Source of the DNA: an uncultured Drancourtella sp.
GTDB lineage: Bacteria; Bacillota; Clostridia; Lachnospirales; Lachnospiraceae
Length of the DNA stretch: 64,000 bases
Assembly (NCBI GenBank): GCA_937880845.1
Contig: CALFLL010000055.1
Coordinates: 58,845 to 122,844, forward strand
Direction: 5' to 3'
The translations under genes were made by a program, and so were the position numbers. Under the pieces are notes generated by a model. It saw only the letters and a program-made list of their open reading frames with translations. It was not told the DNA's origin and searched no databases. Positions 34,130 through 43,505 of this stretch are shown here, in pieces (the stretch's first letter is position 1; each line of letters starts with the position of its first letter).

Positions 34130-34894
34130 TTATAAGTTTACGCGATAATCTTCTTTCCACTTTTCAAGCACCGGTTTCGAAACTTCTTGATCATCGGTTA
34201 TCTTTTCCGTTTTCATCTTTTCTTCAATTTGTTCTGCAAACGGAAAGTATGCTTCATTTTCCAGAAGCATTTCCTGATACTCATCTTCCGGCATATATCT
34301 GGAGCAGGCATAAAGACGGGCCATTAACATGGACTCTTCCCGGCAGATTTCATATGCTTTTTCATACATTTTCGCCGACTCTTCATATAACAGTTCCCTC
34401 CCGTAAGCCGCTCCCAGACATCCATAGACTCTTCCATAAAAACGCTCATCCACAGATTCATCACGCTCTTCCTGCAAAATAGAAAGATACACAAGGATCG
34501 CCGACTCATATTCCCCGCTTTCCAGAAGATTATCCGCTTTATATTTTTGCCGCTCTACCGCTTTTTGGTTTTTCAGACGTTCCAGAACATTTTTTATATG
34601 CAATATCTCGGAAGAGGAATAAATCCTGGCATAGTTCAAAATACAAAGTGTAAATTTTTCTATTGTCTCTTTTTTATGGATTAATTCCAACAGTTCCTTT
34701 GCCAAATCTTTCATATCGAGTTCCGTATAGATCCATTCGCAAAGTGTTTCATTCATAATGGTATGATCGATCAAATACAGATTATTGCAGAGATAATAGC
34801 ACAATTCTTCTATTGTATATATTTTCTTATGTATCCGTGTGATCTTATAAGGTTGCTCCGCCTTTTTTTTATGACAAAGAATTAAACTGCCCAT
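34130..34894 (-). CDS. Small TPR-like protein of the DUF5716/DUF5717 operon
   Basis: A 254-residue cytosolic, mainly helical protein. Residues about 130-215 look like two or three tetratricopeptide repeats (LESGEYESAILVYLSILQEE; YGCLGAAYGRELLYEESAKM). The N-terminal part (ITRIHKKIYTIEELCYYLCN) is not recognised. ATG 34894 is chosen because GGGAGG lies 5 bp before it; an open frame extends 24 codons upstream without a ribosome site. It overlaps the DUF5716 stop by 26 bp, showing tight coupling. Function is unknown, probably a partner of the two larger proteins. Confidence 0.75.
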   Translation of the reverse strand: MGSLILCHKKKAEQPYKITRIHKKIYTIEELCYYLCNNLYLIDHTIMNETLCEWIYTELDMKDLAKELLELIHKKETIEKFTLCILNYARIYSSSEILHIKNVLERLKNQKAVERQKYKADNLLESGEYESAILVYLSILQEERDESVDERFYGRVYGCLGAAYGRELLYEESAKMYEKAYEICREESMLMARLYACSRYMPEDEYQEMLLENEAYFPFAEQIEEKMKTEKITDDQEVSKPVLEKWKEDYRVNL

Positions 34895-36161
34895 TTGTAC
34901 CTCCCAGATAAATCGTTTTTTCAACCCGGAAACCGGTTGCCGGGAAAAATTCTCCGAAACCGGCATCTGTAAAGATCAGTCGACAAGTATGCTCATCCTG
35001 AAACTCCGTCTGAATATTGATCTTCATGGAATACTCTTTTCTTTTTGGCATTCCGGCAAAGGACACCGTTTCTACTCTCCATTCTCCAGTTACCAATGAC
35101 TCAATATGGATCTCAATGTCATCTGTATCTTCCAAAAGCACTTCCCATTGACGATTGTTCTCATACCAGTGTGTTCCGAATGCCACGATCGGATACCAGA
35201 CATCCTCTCCATCTATACGCATCTTCAGACAAATCTGTTCGATCATTTTTGTTTCATCCAGATATGTAGGAATATCCTGATCGCCGGATAACTTCTTCAA
35301 ACCACAAAAGCATGCTCCTTTGCTGTAAAGATTATTTCCGATAAAAGCACGTCTTCCATTACAAAGAACCTTTTGCGAATTTGGATACCAATTATTTTCA
35401 AATCCTTCTCCGGTCAAATACACAGAAGATACATGTTTTTTATTAAACACTCCCGTTATAAAATGTTTAAACCGTTCATCCGCATTGCGCGCTTTATCCA
35501 CATTCAAAACCGGATAAACTGCCCTCAATTCTTCCATTTCCGCTTCCGCTACTTCTTCCACACTGATAAAGCTCTCTTTTTCTTTGCGGTAATCTGTATT
35601 GATTTTTTTCAGCATATATGCCTGTATCTTTTCCCTGTCACAGTAAAACAGTGCCGACTCATCCTGCCATAACTCCTTCGGCTGGTAAAGCATATAATAA
35701 CAAAAGCTTTCTTTATAGTCTGCCGCATAAATTCTTTCCTCTTCCACCCCGGCCTGTTTTCCTGCATTTTTAAGCAACATCCGTATTTCCTTATCTATAT
35801 GAGGTACGGAAAATGTCAGATAGATGATCTTTTTCTTTCTGAATGTCTGTAATGTCAGCTCGATAAATTTATATAAAAGCCATCTCGCTTCAAATACGAT
35901 CCCGTCTTTTTCTACTTCTTCATTTCGGAGAGCCTTTCTATATAAATCAGACACCACCCATCCCTTTTCCATAGCTTCGGCTCTCTGAGCCTCTCTTCCA
36001 AACATCCAAGCTTCCTTATAATGCCCTACCATTAATGGAATCTGATAATTATCCGCTGCCACTTCAAGGGTTTTTAGTTCATGTTTATCTTCATCATAGT
36101 AACTAATCTGACATCCTCTCTCATTCAGGTCATACCCTATGATGTAACCGGTTTTTTCCAT
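34869..36161 (-). CDS. DUF5716 family protein, actin/Hsp70-like fold (predicted)
   Basis: A 430-residue cytosolic protein that I place in DUF5716. The order of elements resembles an ASKHA (actin/Hsp70) ATPase. An N-terminal beta hairpin IIGYDLNERGCQISYYDE stands where Hsp70 has its phosphate-1 loop, ALFYCDREKIQAYML in the middle, and SSVYLTGEGFENNW plus NNLYSKGACFCG where the adenosine loop and final helix would be. About 100 residues of beta-rich C-terminal domain follow, like an Hsp70 substrate domain. The phosphate loops are degenerate, so nucleotide binding is uncertain. It is flanked by DUF5717 (15 bp upstream) and the TPR gene (overlapping). Ribosome site GAGGGGG. Confidence 0.75.
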   Translation of the reverse strand: MEKTGYIIGYDLNERGCQISYYDEDKHELKTLEVAADNYQIPLMVGHYKEAWMFGREAQRAEAMEKGWVVSDLYRKALRNEEVEKDGIVFEARWLLYKFIELTLQTFRKKKIIYLTFSVPHIDKEIRMLLKNAGKQAGVEEERIYAADYKESFCYYMLYQPKELWQDESALFYCDREKIQAYMLKKINTDYRKEKESFISVEEVAEAEMEELRAVYPVLNVDKARNADERFKHFITGVFNKKHVSSVYLTGEGFENNWYPNSQKVLCNGRRAFIGNNLYSKGACFCGLKKLSGDQDIPTYLDETKMIEQICLKMRIDGEDVWYPIVAFGTHWYENNRQWEVLLEDTDDIEIHIESLVTGEWRVETVSFAGMPKRKEYSMKINIQTEFQDEHTCRLIFTDAGFGEFFPATGFRVEKTIYLGGTNGQFNSLS

Positions 36162-36176
36162 TTTTCCCCCTCTTTT

Positions 36177-39100
36177 CTAGTATAACATAAAAAATTCTTT
36201 GGCTAATTCCTGTTCATGGCGATACTCCGTCATAGCCTGGTGCAGTGCTTCTTTTGTAAGCTCCGACATATCATCCAGGCGTCCGTAAACTCCGTAGGCA
36301 GGAATATCTTTTTGAATCTGATATATCTTTTTTTCAGAAACGAATGTAGTGCCATCTGCCTTCTTTTCTTTGATATGGTATTCAAAAATCTCATCACTAT
36401 AAAGAATAAATTCCTTCACATGAATATCTTCATAAACAGCCGGCATCACTTCCTTTTGATAATGGAGTGTGTCTTCTTCACTTTTTGTCTTCCTGATCTT
36501 ATATTCGATGATTACCTGACTCCCTTTATTTGCCCGGTATTCTATCATAATTTTATCGTAAAGCATCATCTCTCGTAGCCAGGAGTCCTGATATTTGAGA
36601 TAAAACGGAAAAATAATCTGTTTTTCACATAATTCTCTCAAAAAACGTTTTAATAAAGCTTCCGACTCCGGTTTGATATCATGCTCTGAATAATATTTCA
36701 AGTATGCGATCTTACAAATTTCCGGCAACTCTTCCTTACTTTCCACTTCTCTTTCCATCAAATCAAAAATACATTCTTTTGTCTGACGTTCTCTTAAAAG
36801 ATATTCTCTTGAAATATATGCAAAATAAGCACGCTTCAGCCGGAAGTAAGTCGTTCCCTCATAATAATCCGCAAAAATCTGTTCTTCACCGAAAATATGT
36901 TCCGAAAACATCATTTGCGTAATGATACGCTCTGCCAATTTATCTGTCTTTACACCCTGTTTTCTTGCAGCATGCCAGATTTTCTTCATATCTGCTGTTG
37001 CACCGCAGTAATACATAGACAGATAAGTAAGGATAACCTTATCATACTGTCCTCTCCTGAATAACTCAAAACAAATGTGCAGAAGGAATTCATCTTCATC
37101 ATATCCTTCTTCTCTTATCCGTTTACAGCATAACTCAAATATATCCTGATCCGTAAAAGGCTCTGTTCCGTATTTCTTTATATTTTCAAAAGAAAGTGCC
37201 GGTATCTCAACAACCTTCTCCGGTTCCAGATTCTTCTTCTCAAACTTTTTACACAGATCCATAAAACGCATCTCGTAGAAAAGTCTTGTTGTTTCATACG
37301 GAATCGAATCCGTATAGTGCCTTCCTTTCATAGACTCCCATATAACCCTTGAATCTTTATCATAAAGAAAAATCCTTGCCTTTCCATTGACAACCCCGGC
37401 TCTTTGATGAATCTCTCCATCTTTTTCAATCACAAATACTGCTTTCATAAACGGAAGGTCGGCCTTCACTTCATAAGCATGGCAGATATCATAGAGAGCT
37501 TCCATTTTTTCTTCATCCATGGCACTTTCTACGCAGAACTTCTTATAAAGTATACGAAGAGGTTCGTTGATATGCCGTTTCAACAGCTGTTCCCAGGTAA
37601 ACTCTTCCATCTGTTCTCTGTAATGAAGATAGAGTTCGCTTGTTTCTTCCTGAAATTGAATGATATTGGCATATAAAAAAGCAGTTTTTTCATATGTAAG
37701 CGTATTTCCGTGTGTAAAATACAAACAGACAGATTTTGGGAGAGGTTCTCGTACCTTCCACTCTTCGATCGTCATCATATAATATTCATAAAGCTGAACA
37801 ATCTTTATCTCCTGCTGCACAGCCAGTTCAAACCATTTGAAATATTCTGAAGAAATTTGATTTCCTTTGATCAAAAGCGTGCAGATTGCAGTCAGAATCA
37901 TCGGTTCCGGATATTCACCATATATTCTTTCCAGAAGATGATACAGATGAATATCAAAACTCTTTTGCTGTCCTGCAATATTTGCCGTATATAAAGCCAA
38001 TTCTCTCGTAAACAATTCATATCTGGATGCAAAACCAAGTACTCTGATCTCAAATTCACCCAACTTTTTCAGCGATGTCACATCTTCCCGATAACACTTA
38101 AAAGCCTGAAAGTACAATAGCGTCTGCGTAGATTTGTTCATATAAAAATACTTTTCCAAAACCGCAAGACGTCTTGTAATATTTTTATATTCCGGCTCCA
38201 CATCCACAAGCATGCATAATACTGCCCACATCTTTGGATATCGCATGTATGCTCTTCGAAGTTCTTCCGCAAAATTAAGGTGATTGTTATTGTTTTTTAA
38301 AAGAGCTGCCAGATATAAATAATAAGTCGCATTCTCCGGCTTTTTAGTCATATCAAATCTTCCGTAATTATAATTTTCAATAATTTCAGCCGCCTGTTCT
38401 GTCTGACCGCTTTCTAAATAAGCATGGGCTTTTAGAAGAGAACAAAAAGCCGGATCCCGCCCAAGTTCTTCCATCTTTTCCGCCAAATGGGTCGTATCTT
38501 CCGCCCAACTTAACAAATCATTTTTCCCGGTAATGCAGGAAAAATAGCCTTTGATAATCTGGGACATATAAAATGTCTGCTCGTATTTCGGGCTGTGTAT
38601 TCCTTCTTTATCCGCTTCAATCTCATATACAATCTTTTCATACGGAGTCGTAAAAATAATCCGTCCGTAATTTTTCCCCGCATGCAGAACATGAGGCGTT
38701 ATAACATAGTTGAATCCGAATGTATTTCCAATAAAATCATCGGTTGTAAATTCTTTACAGGAAATTTGTATAAATCCCCCTTCTGCTGACACTCTGATCG
38801 GCATATAACCCCATGTGTTTTTTGTAATCATAATATTTTCCCGTATGGCTTCATTTGGACATTCTATTTTTTTTCCATATTCGGACAGAGACAAAAACAG
38901 ACATTCCTTTTGTTTTATTCCTACAAGAAATTCCTCCACCGCCTGCTCACCCAAAGACCACTTTCGCATGTTGTTGTAAAGTGCCACTACTCTCGGATTT
39001 TCATAGTGCAGGATTTCATAGAAACTCATAGAACGGAACAATCGCTGCGCTTCCATAAAATCTTTCATCGCAAGTAATTTAAAATCTTTCATGTTTTGGA

Positions 39101-39479
39101 CTTTTCCATGTGAAGTCATCAAATACGGTCTTTCAATGATTGCCGTAAAAGAAAGGCGGTATTCTCCCCCGTTACACACAACGGTAAAATATCCGTTTTC
39201 CACATATCCGGGCTCCAAACCGTTTGCATCGTAAGAAAAGGATATTTCTATCGGATTTCCTTCAAATCCGCTTTCTTTTAATTTTATCCGAAAAGAAGAA
39301 GCATACACCAGTCCTCTTACCGGTTCTTCCTTTTTGTTTTCCAGTGTGAAGCTTCCCTGATATACCTCGCCTTCACCGATCAACAGTACAAGGTTTGTTT
39401 CAGAAAATTTTACATCCGGCTGTTCTTTACTGAAATCTCCATTTGAAAATCTTTTAATTTTATTTTTCAAGCCTGCCAC
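36177..39479 (-). CDS. DUF5717 family giant protein (Ig-like plus helical repeats)
   Basis: A 1100-residue protein without signal peptide or membrane segment, which I place in DUF5717, known mainly from Lachnospiraceae. Two N-terminal beta-rich domains (about 25-120 and 215-305) are followed by a long helical solenoid with TPR-like pairs (about 330-1000, e.g. FCSLLKAHAYLESGQTEQAA) and a C-terminal beta domain (about 1000-1080). It begins with GTG at 39479 or, with a better AGGTGG site, at TTG 39470. It is the first and largest gene of a three-gene operon. It is probably a scaffold; no catalytic motif was seen. Confidence 0.75.
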   Translation of the reverse strand: MAGLKNKIKRFSNGDFSKEQPDVKFSETNLVLLIGEGEVYQGSFTLENKKEEPVRGLVYASSFRIKLKESGFEGNPIEISFSYDANGLEPGYVENGYFTVVCNGGEYRLSFTAIIERPYLMTSHGKVQNMKDFKLLAMKDFMEAQRLFRSMSFYEILHYENPRVVALYNNMRKWSLGEQAVEEFLVGIKQKECLFLSLSEYGKKIECPNEAIRENIMITKNTWGYMPIRVSAEGGFIQISCKEFTTDDFIGNTFGFNYVITPHVLHAGKNYGRIIFTTPYEKIVYEIEADKEGIHSPKYEQTFYMSQIIKGYFSCITGKNDLLSWAEDTTHLAEKMEELGRDPAFCSLLKAHAYLESGQTEQAAEIIENYNYGRFDMTKKPENATYYLYLAALLKNNNNHLNFAEELRRAYMRYPKMWAVLCMLVDVEPEYKNITRRLAVLEKYFYMNKSTQTLLYFQAFKCYREDVTSLKKLGEFEIRVLGFASRYELFTRELALYTANIAGQQKSFDIHLYHLLERIYGEYPEPMILTAICTLLIKGNQISSEYFKWFELAVQQEIKIVQLYEYYMMTIEEWKVREPLPKSVCLYFTHGNTLTYEKTAFLYANIIQFQEETSELYLHYREQMEEFTWEQLLKRHINEPLRILYKKFCVESAMDEEKMEALYDICHAYEVKADLPFMKAVFVIEKDGEIHQRAGVVNGKARIFLYDKDSRVIWESMKGRHYTDSIPYETTRLFYEMRFMDLCKKFEKKNLEPEKVVEIPALSFENIKKYGTEPFTDQDIFELCCKRIREEGYDEDEFLLHICFELFRRGQYDKVILTYLSMYYCGATADMKKIWHAARKQGVKTDKLAERIITQMMFSEHIFGEEQIFADYYEGTTYFRLKRAYFAYISREYLLRERQTKECIFDLMEREVESKEELPEICKIAYLKYYSEHDIKPESEALLKRFLRELCEKQIIFPFYLKYQDSWLREMMLYDKIMIEYRANKGSQVIIEYKIRKTKSEEDTLHYQKEVMPAVYEDIHVKEFILYSDEIFEYHIKEKKADGTTFVSEKKIYQIQKDIPAYGVYGRLDDMSELTKEALHQAMTEYRHEQELAKEFFMLY

Positions 39480-39521
39480 CTACTTCTTGCATTGCATTTT
39501 TTCAAACATATTATAATTGAA

Positions 39522-39551
39522 ATTATACCATTATTCGCCTTCAACTTTCAA
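39522..39551 (-). promoter_or_regulatory. Promoter of the DUF5717-DUF5716-TPR operon
   Basis: On the minus strand TTGAAA (39546-39551) and TATAAT (39522-39527) are 18 bp apart, about 45 bp before the start codon. Confidence 0.65.
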
Positions 39552-39616
39552 TCCCTGCACTGAATTTATCGAAAATTGTCAAAGGAGAACCGTTACGAAC
39601 AAACAACCTATAAGAG

Positions 39617-40195
39617 CTAAATGCCTTTTTCCTCAAAAATAATTTCATATTCCTCTTTCTGCCCTTCTTTTACCGGTATAATCAAATTCTCTATCAATGT
39701 TTTCGCTTGATCAGAAGCTTCTTTTAATAATTCCGTTTTATCTACTTTGCTTTCCGCATCTTTTTTCGCATATTTCAAAGCTTCTTTCGTGTCCTCCTTA
39801 TTTGTCCAGTTAAAAAGGGCAAGTTTTTCATCATAAAATTCCAGACTGTCAGAGTCAATGATAATATCCTGTACTTCAGGTTTTGGAACCACTACCTTGA
39901 TAGTATTTCCATGTACCGTGACATCTGCTTTTGAGAGATCGATTCCAGCTTTAATACGGGCATCATAAATCATAGAAAATCCTTTCTGGTTGATAATCGG
40001 GATTTCCCCTTCTGAATACTTTACGATTCCTCTATAATCCAGCCGCGCTGTTGCAAGATCGCTGCATGCACTTAATTTTTCTTCAATCGATGTGGCACTG
40101 ACGGTTACCTTTGGTTCTTTATGGAGCAACTGTGCCGCCAGAAAACCAACTGCAACAAGTGCTGCCGCACAAATAATCGCTATCCATTTTTTCAT
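39617..40195 (-). CDS. DUF4230 domain-containing membrane-anchored protein
   Basis: A 192-residue protein with one N-terminal hydrophobic segment (WIAIICAAALVAVGFLAAQL) and an extracellular domain of the DUF4230 type, with the typical lines ATARLDYRGIVKY and VTVHGNTIKVVVPKPEVQDI. Function is unknown. A GTG at 40201 is an alternative start. It lies 15 bp after the cupin gene on the same strand. Confidence 0.82.
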   Translation of the reverse strand: MKKWIAIICAAALVAVGFLAAQLLHKEPKVTVSATSIEEKLSACSDLATARLDYRGIVKYSEGEIPIINQKGFSMIYDARIKAGIDLSKADVTVHGNTIKVVVPKPEVQDIIIDSDSLEFYDEKLALFNWTNKEDTKEALKYAKKDAESKVDKTELLKEASDQAKTLIENLIIPVKEGQKEEYEIIFEEKGI

Positions 40196-40210
40196 CTGCA
40201 CTTTTCCCTT

Positions 40211-40558
40211 CTATTTTTTCAAAATCAACGCCACAAATATAAGTTCTTCTTTCCCTGTATTTAAAAGACCATGTCCCTCTCCATCCGGACAAAATGTGAT
40301 ATCTCCGGCTTTCACTTCTTTTTTTATACCATTTTCATTATACGTTCCTTCCCCCTGCAGCAAGTAGTATGTTTCACTTTCTCCATGATGCTCATGGAAT
40401 CCAAGTTCACATCCCGGTCCAATAGTTACCTTACTAAACATCCCGCAATGATTTCCTAACTGTTCTCCTTTAATCAGTGCTTCTTTTAGGATAAACCCTG
40501 CTCCACCTGAAGCATGTTCTGTTTTTACACTTTTTCTTTCTTCTTCTTTTATAATCAT
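40211..40558 (-). CDS. Cupin domain-containing protein
   Basis: A 115-residue single-cupin protein. The first metal motif is GFHEHHGESETYYLLQGEG (about residues 57-75) and the second is ITFCPDGEGHGLLNTG (about 87-102). These keep the His/Glu ligands, so a metal enzyme or small-molecule binder is possible. The substrate is unknown. The ribosome site AAGGAGG is ideal. It is co-transcribed with the DUF4230 gene. Confidence 0.85.
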   Translation of the reverse strand: MIIKEEERKSVKTEHASGGAGFILKEALIKGEQLGNHCGMFSKVTIGPGCELGFHEHHGESETYYLLQGEGTYNENGIKKEVKAGDITFCPDGEGHGLLNTGKEELIFVALILKK

Positions 40559-40593
40559 ATTACAGCCTCCTTATTATTTTTCTTATCATAACA

Positions 40594-40627
40594 CAAGGGT
40601 GCAGTATTTTCAAATACTGCACCCTTG
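40594..40627 (-). terminator. Hairpin after the BceB-like permease gene
   Basis: A perfect stem CAAGGGTGCAGTATTT / AAATACTGCACCCTTG lies just past the stop of the permease. It lacks a good T-run on either strand, so termination may be partial or it may mark a processed 3' end. Confidence 0.6.
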
Positions 40628-40633
40628 CATCAT

Positions 40634-42622
40634 TTACTTCGTTACAATCTTATAATATTCTCGTGCGGTGATTTTAAAGACAAGCATATAAATAACCGCA
40701 AAAATCAAAATCGTACCTGCCGTACATGCAATAAACAAATTCATATTTGTCAGATTCATTGTTGCCAGAATTTTTCTCATCAATCTAAAAGCAGCGATCA
40801 CATGGACAACTGCTACTCCGATTGGCAGGAAAAAGACAAGCCGTATCTGACTGTTAATGGTTTTCCTGATTTCTTTCCGACTCATACCAACCTTTTTCAT
40901 AATCTGATACCGATTTCGGTCTTCATATCCTTCTGAAATCTGTTTGTAATAAATGATCAGCACCGTGGCCATCAAAAACAGACTGCCAAGAAAGATTCCG
41001 ATAAAAAGGAAACATCCGTAAAAAGTATAGAAATCCTCCTTAAAGTTGTCTCTTAATTCTGTGCCTCCGGAAAGATTCATTTCCTGATGTACCCGTGTTT
41101 CGATTTGATCCGCAACCTGCTGTTTTGCTTTTAAAGATCCGGAAAGATCAAAGCCACATTCATATGTGATATCCACCGGTTTCCCCTTTGCATAATTTTC
41201 AATTATCGTATGAATGACACTTTCATCTTTTACAAAAATAACATACGTATCCATCAGCGGAAATTCCTGTTCTTTCTCCATTGGTATCCTGTCGGGCTCT
41301 TTTACAACCGTAAATTCCATATCCTCTATAGAGAGCGTATCTTTTCCATAATTTTCTTTTCCTACTGTATAGACAATTGCTTCCCGATCCGAAAGCTCTA
41401 TATCATCATTGCACATTTCATTGTAATAACGGACCGGCGCAATCTCAAGCATAGCTTTATTTGAATAAAAAGCTCCCTCAAATAACAACGAATCAAATCC
41501 CTTTTCATTCTCATCAGCGATCAGATTCAAATAAGCACATCGAAAAGCATTTTTTCGTTGAACTTCAAAGCGATTTACTTCTTCTGTGATTACTTTATCT
41601 ACTTTCTGAATGTTTTCCTCCGTTGCTTCATAAATGTTCAACATAAATTCTTTCGGGAAACGGTTGGACATAATATTTTCCATTCCTATATTCAGACAAA
41701 CTGTCGTTGATACCGTAATCAACACCATGGTACTTAAAATACAAATATTGGCAAGTCCTACTCCGTTTTGTTTCATTCGGTAGATCATTCCGGATACAGA
41801 ATGAAAATGGTTTGCCTTATAGTAAAAGTTTTTGTTTTTCCGCATCAGTTTTAAAACCGCAATGCTTCCTGCCACAAACAGTGCATAGGTTCCACATACT
41901 ACAAGCAATACCGCCAGGAAAAAAACAGAGATTGCCGTAATCGGATTTTCTACCGTATTTGCAAGCACATATCCTGCTACGATAGTGACCACTCCAAAAA
42001 GTGCCAAGATCAATTTTGTCTTCGGCTCTCTTTCTCCCTGAGCCCCTCCTTTTAATAATTCAATCGGATTTGCACGTCGAATTGCCCAAAGATTTGCCAG
42101 TAATGTTGCCGCAAAAATAGCTACAAACAACAAAACGGTAACCTGTATTGCTTTACCGGAAATCTCATATATGATCTCTGTTTTGAAACGCAGGATTCGA
42201 TACAGGATCAAAAACATCAGCTTTCCAAACAGGATTCCTGCCAACAGACCGCAGATCAGGCTTCCGATACTTGTGATGACAGTCTCCCAAAACATCATAA
42301 AACCGATATCCTTTTTTCCCATTCCAAGGACATTATAAAGCCCTATTTCTTTTTTTCTTTGTTTAACCAGAAAGCTATTGGTATAAAACAGAAAAATACA
42401 GGCAAAAATCCCTACAATATATGCTCCGACTCCCAGTACACTGATCACGCTGGCAGACCCCGGGATCTTTTTTAGTCCCGGATTTATCGTAATCATATAC
42501 ATATCATAGAAAATCATGATCGTAAGGATACTTGTGATAATATACGGCAGATAATTCTTCTTGTTTTTCTTTAAATTAGAAAGTGCAAGCCGGACATAGA
42601 TTCCTTTAAACATGACGTTCAC
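40634..42622 (-). CDS. BceB-type ABC transporter permease (FtsX domain)
   Basis: A 662-residue permease with ten predicted membrane segments, two FtsX-type domains and a large extracellular domain (about residues 310-510) between segments 7 and 8, the layout of BceB/VraG-type transporters. In known systems these remove antimicrobial peptides from lipid II-cycle targets and also sense them for the partner kinase. It overlaps the ATPase gene by 17 bp. The adjacent kinase and response regulator complete a Bce-like module. The peptide recognised cannot be predicted. Confidence 0.9.
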   Translation of the reverse strand: MNVMFKGIYVRLALSNLKKNKKNYLPYIITSILTIMIFYDMYMITINPGLKKIPGSASVISVLGVGAYIVGIFACIFLFYTNSFLVKQRKKEIGLYNVLGMGKKDIGFMMFWETVITSIGSLICGLLAGILFGKLMFLILYRILRFKTEIIYEISGKAIQVTVLLFVAIFAATLLANLWAIRRANPIELLKGGAQGEREPKTKLILALFGVVTIVAGYVLANTVENPITAISVFFLAVLLVVCGTYALFVAGSIAVLKLMRKNKNFYYKANHFHSVSGMIYRMKQNGVGLANICILSTMVLITVSTTVCLNIGMENIMSNRFPKEFMLNIYEATEENIQKVDKVITEEVNRFEVQRKNAFRCAYLNLIADENEKGFDSLLFEGAFYSNKAMLEIAPVRYYNEMCNDDIELSDREAIVYTVGKENYGKDTLSIEDMEFTVVKEPDRIPMEKEQEFPLMDTYVIFVKDESVIHTIIENYAKGKPVDITYECGFDLSGSLKAKQQVADQIETRVHQEMNLSGGTELRDNFKEDFYTFYGCFLFIGIFLGSLFLMATVLIIYYKQISEGYEDRNRYQIMKKVGMSRKEIRKTINSQIRLVFFLPIGVAVVHVIAAFRLMRKILATMNLTNMNLFIACTAGTILIFAVIYMLVFKITAREYYKIVTK

Positions 42623-43373
42623 CTCCTGTGGTAAGTACCGTCAACGTATCAGAAATTTTCTGATAAAGTGCCTCATTGTTCAGATTTCCTCTGTAAATCT
42701 GATGAAAGACTTCTCCGTCTTTGATAAACAATACTCTGTTTGCATTACTTGCTGCTTTTACACTATGCGTTACCATCAGGATGGTCTGACCTTTTTTGTT
42801 GATGTTGGTGAACTGTTTCAAAAGGTCATCTGCTGCTCTGGAATCCAATGCACCCGTCGGCTCATCTGCTAAAATCAGCTGAGGTTTTGTAATCAGTGCT
42901 CTAGCAACCGCAGTCCGCTGCTTTTGGCCTCCCGAAACTTCATATGGGAATTTTCCCAGCAATTCATAAATGCCGAGGCTTCTGGCAATGGGTTCCATTT
43001 CTTTTTCCATTTCCGAATATTTTTTTCCTGCAAGCACAAGAGGCAGGAAAATATTATCTCTGATAGAAAGCGTATCAAGAAGATTAAAATCCTGAAATAC
43101 AAATCCCAGATTCTGTCTTCTAAATACTGCCAATTCTCTTTCCGGTACACTTGTCAGTTCTCTTCCTTTTAATTTCACTTTTCCTCCGGTAGGTTTATCA
43201 AGTGCTGCCAAAATATTTAAAAGCGTCGTTTTTCCGGAACCGGATTCTCCCATAATGGCCACATATTCTCCTTCTTCCACGGAAAACGAAACATTTCTTA
43301 ATGCTTCCACCTGATTCCCGCCAAAACGTGTCGTATATATTTTTCTTAAGTTCTGCACTTCCAATATTGTCAT
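42606..43373 (-). CDS. BceA-type ABC transporter ATP-binding protein
   Basis: A 255-residue ABC ATPase with Walker A GESGSGKTT, Q-loop LGFVFQDFNLL, signature VSGGQKQR, Walker B LILADEPTGALD and H-loop TILMVTHS. This is the MacB/LolD/BceA class that drives FtsX-type permeases. I chose ATG 43373, 9 bp after AGGTGG and beginning MTILEVQNLRKIY; a GTG four codons upstream is possible. A separate promoter with upstream direct repeats precedes it, so it can be induced apart from the two-component genes. Confidence 0.92.
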   Translation of the reverse strand: MTILEVQNLRKIYTTRFGGNQVEALRNVSFSVEEGEYVAIMGESGSGKTTLLNILAALDKPTGGKVKLKGRELTSVPERELAVFRRQNLGFVFQDFNLLDTLSIRDNIFLPLVLAGKKYSEMEKEMEPIARSLGIYELLGKFPYEVSGGQKQRTAVARALITKPQLILADEPTGALDSRAADDLLKQFTNINKKGQTILMVTHSVKAASNANRVLFIKDGEVFHQIYRGNLNNEALYQKISDTLTVLTTGGERHV

Positions 43374-43421
43374 GCTTTCTTCCACCTTTCTTTCTCAATT
43401 TCTTTTTCCTTTACTGACTTT

Positions 43422-43488
43422 ATTATAGGCGAAAGGAAGCCGTCTTTTCCATCGCTTTTCCTTACAATCCAAAGGAAAATCTTACAAT
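43422..43488 (-). promoter_or_regulatory. Inducible promoter of the bceAB-like genes with a direct-repeat site
   Basis: On the minus strand a TATAAT -10 (43422-43427) lacks a good -35. The repeat ATTGTAAG occurs twice upstream (plus-strand CTTACAAT at 43461-43468 and 43481-43488), exactly 20 bp or two helical turns apart. This fits binding of the neighbouring OmpR-type regulator as an activator. Confidence 0.6.
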
Positions 43489-43505
43489 TTTGAAAGGTTC
43501 CCTTT

